Below, in pieces: positions 6,382 through 10,099 of a stretch of 10,099 nt of DNA. The notes under the pieces were generated by a model that saw only the letters and a list, made by a program, of their open reading frames with translations, ran no database searches and had not been told where the DNA came from. The translations under genes were made by a program, and so were the position numbers. Origin of the DNA: Lachnospiraceae bacterium (lineage in GTDB: Bacteria; Bacillota; Clostridia; Lachnospirales; Lachnospiraceae); the NCBI GenBank assembly GCA_003520105.1, contig DOVL01000300.1, forward strand, positions 1-10,099, given 5' to 3'. Every line of letters starts with the position of its first letter. The first letter of the stretch is position 1.

Positions 6382-7827
6382 TCACAGTAACTTGTCAAGC
6401 TCTGCCGTGATCATCTGGTTTGCGGTTGCAGGATCGCATTTACCCTTCATCTCTTTCATGACGAAGCCGACCATGGCACCTGCCGCCTTCTTCTTACCTG
6501 CCTTATAATCCTCAACAGCCTTAGGATTTGCCTCGATAGCCTTCTTAACAACCTCGAGAAGTGCTCCGTCATCTGCCTTGGTTGACAGGTCATGCTCCTT
6601 AACGTAAGCCTCCGGATCGATATTTTCTGCAAATACCTTCTCGAAAACTTCCTTGGCAACAGCATTATTGATCTCTTTTGACTCATTAAGTTTTATAAGC
6701 TTAACAAGGTTTTCAGGACTGAATGAAAGGTCGGAAGCATCAACGCCCTTATCCTTCATAAGACGCATAGTCTCGCCCATGAGCCAGTTTGAAACCTTCT
6801 TAGGATCAGCACCAAGGCTGATAGACTCTTCGAAGATATCTGCCATCTTCTTCTCTGCTGTTATCTGGTCGATATCATAATCAGGAATATTGTATTCTTC
6901 CTTATATCTTACCTTCTTGGCAGCTCTGAACTCAGGCTCAGCGGCCTTGATCTCGTTGATCCACTCCTCTGAAACAAGGATAGGAACAAGGTCAGGATCA
7001 GGGAAATATCTGTAATCCTGTGCATCCTCCTTGGAACGCATCGGATAAGAATAACCCTTGTTGTCATCCCATCTTCTGGTCTCCTGAACAACGCCCTCGC
7101 CTGACTCGATAAGATCTATCTGTCTTGCTGTCTCGTTTTCGATACAGTTCTTGATAGCTCTGAAGGAGTTGAGGTTCTTAGACTCTGTTCTTGTACCAAA
7201 TTTATCTGAACCTTTTTCTCTGATAGAAAGGTTAACATCCGCTCTCATTGAGCCTTCATTCAGCTTGCAGTCAGAAGCACCGAGATACTGGATAGTCTCG
7301 CGAAGCTTCTCGAGATAAGCGATTACCTCGTCTGCCGAACGCATATCAGGCTCTGAAACGATCTCGATAAGAGGAACTCCGGAACGGTTGAAATCAACAT
7401 AGGTTTCATCAGTAAAGCTGTCATGAACAAGCTTTCCTGCATCCTCTTCCATGTGGATCTCGTGAATCCTTACATCCTTCTTGGTACCGTCAGCAAGCTC
7501 GATCTCTACTCTCCCGTTTCTGCAGATCGGATAGTAAAGCTGTGAGATCTGATAGTTCTGTGGATTATCCGGATAGAAATAATTCTTTCTGTCAAATTTG
7601 CTGTTTCTCGTGATATCGCAGTTTGTTGCAAGTCCTACGGAAATAGCCTTATTTACAACCTCTCTGTTAAGAACAGGAAGGCTTCCCGGCATACCTGAGC
7701 AGACCGGACAAACATGTGTATTTGGCGCACCGCCGAAAGCGGTTGAGCATCCGCAGAAGATCTTTGTCTTCGTATTCAGTTCAACGTGAACCTCGAGGCC
7801 TATTACAACTTCGTATTCTTTACCCAT
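6382..7827 (-). CDS. gatB: Asp-tRNA(Asn)/Glu-tRNA(Gln) amidotransferase subunit B
   Basis: GatB binds the mischarged tRNA and phosphorylates the Asp or Glu side chain before amidation, using ammonia channelled from GatA. The 481-residue length is normal. Features: VIGLEVHVEL at 8-17; a four-Cys zinc site (C25, C27, C40, C43); YPDNPQNYQISQ at 85-96; HMEEDAGK at 125-132; DFNRSGVPLIEIV at 145-157; YRYFPDPDL at 272-280; and a C-terminal YqeY-like tRNA-binding domain (about 330-481) with GAMVGFVMKEMKGK near the end. It starts 16 bp after gatA, with AGGGGAGG as ribosome binding site. It is the last gene of the gatCAB cluster, but no terminator follows, so transcription may run on into the glycosyltransferase gene. 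Confidence 0.97.
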   Translation of the reverse strand: MGKEYEVVIGLEVHVELNTKTKIFCGCSTAFGGAPNTHVCPVCSGMPGSLPVLNREVVNKAISVGLATNCDITRNSKFDRKNYFYPDNPQNYQISQLYYPICRNGRVEIELADGTKKDVRIHEIHMEEDAGKLVHDSFTDETYVDFNRSGVPLIEIVSEPDMRSADEVIAYLEKLRETIQYLGASDCKLNEGSMRADVNLSIREKGSDKFGTRTESKNLNSFRAIKNCIENETARQIDLIESGEGVVQETRRWDDNKGYSYPMRSKEDAQDYRYFPDPDLVPILVSEEWINEIKAAEPEFRAAKKVRYKEEYNIPDYDIDQITAEKKMADIFEESISLGADPKKVSNWLMGETMRLMKDKGVDASDLSFSPENLVKLIKLNESKEINNAVAKEVFEKVFAENIDPEAYVKEHDLSTKADDGALLEVVKKAIEANPKAVEDYKAGKKKAAGAMVGFVMKEMKGKCDPATANQMITAELDKLL

Positions 7828-7843
7828 TTGTCTAGCCTCCCCT

Positions 7844-9379
7844 CTAATTTACACCGGATGCTGCAGAAGCACCATTTAATTCTTTATTAAAATTTTCTGA
7901 ACAGTTCTGTTCAAATGTATAAGCAGCCCTTATGATCTTCTTCTCATCAAAGGTCTGTCCGAGAAGCTGAAGACCTACAGGAAGGCCGTTTCTGTCAAGT
8001 CCGCAAGGGAGTGAGATACCCGGAAGTCCCGCAAGGTTAACAGCTACGGTGTAAATATCACCGAGATACATCTTGATAGGATCTGAAAGCGACTCGCCTA
8101 TCTTCAGAGCAGTTGTCGGAGCAACCGGTCCGAGGATAACATCGTATTTCTCAAAAGCCTTGTCGAAAGCCTGCTTGATAAGAGCCTTAACTCTGAGAGC
8201 CTTAACATAATAAGCATCATAATAGCCCGAAGAAAGGACAAAGGAACCGAGCATTATACGTCTCTTAACCTCAGGTCCGAAGCCTTCGGAACGTGTCTTC
8301 TTATACATATCGTGAAGGTCATTATAATCCTTCGTTCTGTAACCGTATTTAACACCATCAAATCTCTCAAGGTTTGATGATGCCTCGGCACAGGCAATTA
8401 TATAATAAGCCGGGATCGCATACTCTACCATGCCGAGATCAAACTCCTCAACCTCAGCACCGAGCGATCTTAATTTATCAGCCGCTGCAAGAACAGCAGT
8501 CTTAACATCCTCATCAATTCCCTCAAGGAAATAATCCCTTGGGACACCGATCTTCATGCCCTTAACGTCATTAACAAGAGCTGAAGTAAAGTCGGTCTTA
8601 AGTCTATCATCCGCTGCTTCTTCATCTGCAGAAACTCCGACACTTGTTGAATCCTTAGGATCCTTGCCGGAAATGATCTCCAGTATGGTTGCACAGTCTG
8701 TTACATCCTTGCCGAGAGGTCCGATCTGATCAAGAGATGAACCGTAAGCAATAAGTCCGTAACGTGATACCCTGCCGTAGGTTGGCTTGATACCTGTAAC
8801 ACCGCAGAAGGAAGCAGGCTGTCTAATGGATCCGCCTGTATCCGAACCAAGTGCGGCTGCACATTCCTTAGCTGCTACAGCTGCTGCAGAACCGCCTGAT
8901 GAACCGCCCGGAACTCTTGTGAGATCCCACGGATTATGAGTTGCTCCGTAGTAAGAAGTCTCTGTGGTACTTCCCATGGCGAACTCATCCATATTTGTAC
9001 TTCCGAGATTTACAGCACCTGCTGCAAGAAGCTTCTCTACCGCAGTGCTTGTATATGTCGGATAGAAATTATCGAGAATATGTGAAGCGCATGAAGCAAG
9101 TTTTCCTTCAATGCACATATTTGCTTTGATAGCAACAGGAACACCCGCAAGAGGGCCTGTCAGCTCGCCTGCAGCGATCTTTCTGTCAGCCTCTGCCGCT
9201 GCCGCAAGAGCATCCTCTCTGTCAAGAGTGATAAATGCATTTATGTCCTTCTCTACCGCCTCAGCTCTGTCAAGATATGCGGTAACAGCTTCTACGGAAG
9301 TCAGTTCGCCGGCCTTGATCTTTGCACCAAGCTCAACGGCTGTAAGTGATAATATTTCTTCGTTCGTTAACGTTGTCAT
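7844..9379 (-). CDS. gatA: Asp-tRNA(Asn)/Glu-tRNA(Gln) amidotransferase subunit A (glutaminase)
   Basis: GatA releases ammonia from glutamine for transfer to the tRNA-bound amino acid on GatB. The 511-residue protein is a member of the amidase signature family, slightly longer than many GatA proteins. The Ser-cisSer-Lys triad is visible: K85 in PVAIKAN, S160 in PGGSSGGSA, and nucleophile S184 in [12 protein letters not shown]. The spacing between these three residues is the same as in characterised GatA. The ribosome binding site AAAGGAG overlaps the gatC stop codon, and only 10 bp separate the two genes, which suggests translational coupling. No truncation or missing key residue is seen. Confidence 0.97.
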   Translation of the reverse strand: MTTLTNEEILSLTAVELGAKIKAGELTSVEAVTAYLDRAEAVEKDINAFITLDREDALAAAAEADRKIAAGELTGPLAGVPVAIKANMCIEGKLASCASHILDNFYPTYTSTAVEKLLAAGAVNLGSTNMDEFAMGSTTETSYYGATHNPWDLTRVPGGSSGGSAAAVAAKECAAALGSDTGGSIRQPASFCGVTGIKPTYGRVSRYGLIAYGSSLDQIGPLGKDVTDCATILEIISGKDPKDSTSVGVSADEEAADDRLKTDFTSALVNDVKGMKIGVPRDYFLEGIDEDVKTAVLAAADKLRSLGAEVEEFDLGMVEYAIPAYYIIACAEASSNLERFDGVKYGYRTKDYNDLHDMYKKTRSEGFGPEVKRRIMLGSFVLSSGYYDAYYVKALRVKALIKQAFDKAFEKYDVILGPVAPTTALKIGESLSDPIKMYLGDIYTVAVNLAGLPGISLPCGLDRNGLPVGLQLLGQTFDEKKIIRAAYTFEQNCSENFNKELNGASAASGVN

Positions 9380-9389
9380 TTTAACTCCT

Positions 9390-9677
9390 TTAATCGAATG
9401 TATGCGGAACTATATAGCTGTCTTCTGAGCGCTCAGGAGCGTTCTTAAGCATATTTTCTCTGTCGTCGCCATTCGTAACTTCATCCGGACGCATAACATT
9501 TGATATCGGGAAGCTGTGGCTCATAGGCTCAACGCCGGAAACATCCAGCTCATTAAGCTTGCCGACATAATCAAGCATCTCGGACATATCCTTCTTAGCC
9601 TGCTCCTTCTCTTCAGGAGAGAGCGAAAGCTTTGCGAGGATTCCGACATAATCTATTGTTTCATCTGTGATCTGCAT
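9390..9677 (-). CDS. gatC: Asp-tRNA(Asn)/Glu-tRNA(Gln) amidotransferase subunit C
   Basis: GatC is the small scaffold subunit that stabilises the GatA-GatB interface. It is 95 residues long, normal for the family. The N-terminal helical part ([16 protein letters not shown], 8-23) is followed by the conserved segment [19 protein letters not shown] (50-68), a hallmark of GatC. It is first in gatC-gatA-gatB. The ATG at 9677 is preceded by AGAAAGGA about 8 bp away. Just upstream lies the hairpin-rich repeat element 9696-9844, so its mRNA leader, if transcribed from aspS, is unusually structured. Confidence 0.96.
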   Translation of the reverse strand: MQITDETIDYVGILAKLSLSPEEKEQAKKDMSEMLDYVGKLNELDVSGVEPMSHSFPISNVMRPDEVTNGDDRENMLKNAPERSEDSYIVPHTFD

Positions 9678-9695
9678 TGTGTATCCTTTCTTAGT

Positions 9696-9713
9696 GATGC
9701 AATCCCATGACCT
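9696..9713. repeat. 18-bp direct repeat, gatC-side copy
   Basis: gatgcaatcccatgacct, identical to the copy at 9827-9844, 131 bp away. Identity stops exactly at both ends (the flanking bases differ). This copy lies about 20 bp before the gatC start. Confidence 0.9.
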
Positions 9714-9826
9714 CCTGCTCCAACATCATGTTCCATGATGTTGCCCGGCTGCTTTGCAGCCGCGGTCGTGTTTCACACGACGAGTCCTTTCTCCGTTCGG
9801 ATCATGGGGCCCTCATCTGCTTCGCA

Positions 9827-9844
9827 GATGCAATCCCATGACCT
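9827..9844. repeat. 18-bp direct repeat, aspS-side copy
   Basis: gatgcaatcccatgacct, identical to 9696-9713. It supplies two of the three bases of the aspS stop codon (9843-9845), and its other end overlaps the 7-bp stem at 9814-9830. Confidence 0.9.
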
Positions 9845-10099
9845 AGTCTCTAACCTTGATATGTGTCTCTCTGAGCTGCATCTCTGTAACTTCGTTTGGT
9901 GCACCGCACATAAGATCCTGAGCTGTTCCGCTCATAGGGAATGCGATAACTTCACGTATATTTTCCTCGTTTCTGAGGAGCATGATCATACGATCAACTC
10001 CGGGAGCCATACCTGCGTGTGGAGGTGCTCCGAACTGGAATGCTGTATAGAGTGCTCCGAACTTCTTCTCGAGAACATCCTTTGAATATCCTGCGATCT
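9843..10099 (-). CDS. aspS: Aspartyl-tRNA synthetase, C-terminal part
   Basis: Partial gene: the 5' part lies beyond the right edge, and the 84 codons before the stop are visible. The product charges tRNA(Asp), and in a non-discriminating form also tRNA(Asn), with aspartate. The class II synthetase motif 3 region is clear: [20 protein letters not shown], with the catalytic Arg in GVDR. It is followed by [18 protein letters not shown] and the C-terminal LRETHIKV typical of bacterial AspRS. HAGMAPG differs from the common HGGIAFG/HGGIALG; I regard this as lineage variation. It lies upstream of gatCAB on the same strand, separated by the hairpin-rich element, so cotranscription is possible. Discriminating type cannot be judged because the anticodon-binding domain is outside the window. 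Confidence 0.93.
   Translation of the reverse strand, partial: IAGYSKDVLEKKFGALYTAFQFGAPPHAGMAPGVDRMIMLLRNEENIREVIAFPMSGTAQDLMCGAPNEVTEMQLRETHIKVRD

Larger units (their letters stand above)
9696..9844. repeat. 149-bp multi-hairpin element bounded by 18-bp direct repeats
   Basis: This non-coding element fills the aspS-gatC spacer. Its ends are identical 18-bp direct repeats. Between them are perfect inverted repeats with three-base loops: 9721-9743 (10-bp stem, TTC loop), 9746-9762 (7 bp, TTT), 9765-9781 (7 bp, TTC) and 9814-9830 (7 bp, TTC). The first three are each separated by exactly 2 bp. A short TCCG-TT-CGGA palindrome lies at 9792-9801 and GGGCCC at 9807-9812. No hairpin is followed by a T-run, so these are not terminators, and there is no sizeable reading frame. 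It resembles a dispersed REP- or MITE-like intergenic element, or a structured RNA read through from aspS. Whether it recurs in the genome cannot be told from this window. Confidence 0.75.

Noticed and set aside
6315..6398. In-frame TTG start extending the glycosyltransferase by 28 residues into gatB
   Set aside because: The added region is not family-like, covers a hairpin, and a GGGGA site precedes the ATG at 6314.
9678..9842. T-box or terminator before gatC
   Set aside because: No T-box consensus such as AGGGTGG..ACCGCG was seen, and none of the hairpins is followed by a T-run.
9696..9844. CRISPR-like array
   Set aside because: Only two copies of the direct repeat exist, the intervening hairpins differ from one another, and no cas gene is present.

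Overview
The window is a densely packed, low-to-mid GC bacterial segment in which every gene I can support lies on the minus strand, so transcription runs right to left. Gene content (GatCAB amidotransferase beside AspRS, a NuoE/NuoF-like trimeric [FeFe] hydrogenase, an LCP cell-wall ligase), strong AGGAGG-type ribosome binding sites and codon use point to an anaerobic fermentative Firmicute. A Clostridia/Lachnospiraceae-type gut or rumen organism is my best guess, by resemblance only.

Right part (about 9843-10099 down to 6382): the last 84 codons of aspS, then a 165-bp spacer, then gatC, gatA and gatB with gaps of 10 and 16 bp. AspRS and GatCAB together make correctly charged tRNAs: GatCAB amidates Glu-tRNA(Gln) and/or Asp-tRNA(Asn), and the link to aspS favours a role in the Asn route. 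The aspS-gatC spacer is the most unusual DNA here. It is a 149-bp element bounded by two identical 18-bp direct repeats and filled with short perfect hairpins with three-base loops, three of them spaced exactly 2 bp apart. It looks like a small non-coding repeat element or a structured RNA, not an ordinary spacer.

Middle part (6314 down to 4460): a GT2 glycosyltransferase of the dolichyl-phosphate mannose/glucose synthase type and a membrane-anchored LytR-CpsA-Psr protein, 10 bp apart. They suggest transfer of a lipid-linked sugar or glycopolymer to the cell wall. No terminator separates them from gatB, only a 67-bp gap with a hairpin.

A 203-bp intergenic region (4257-4459) holds a bidirectional-looking terminator, a candidate promoter that overlaps it, and a structured leader for the next operon.

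Left part (4256 down to 62): hydC-hydB-hydA, the three subunits of an NAD(H)-linked, probably electron-bifurcating/confurcating [FeFe] hydrogenase. HydC (NuoE-like) and HydB (NuoF-like, FMN and NADH sites, fused ferredoxin domains) pass electrons to HydA, which carries the H-cluster. The operon is followed by a strong hairpin terminator at 25-54, whose T-tract favours the plus strand.

No tRNA, rRNA, CRISPR array, transposase, phage gene or T-box leader was seen. The protein-coding content is ordinary core and energy metabolism; the most novel signals are non-coding.
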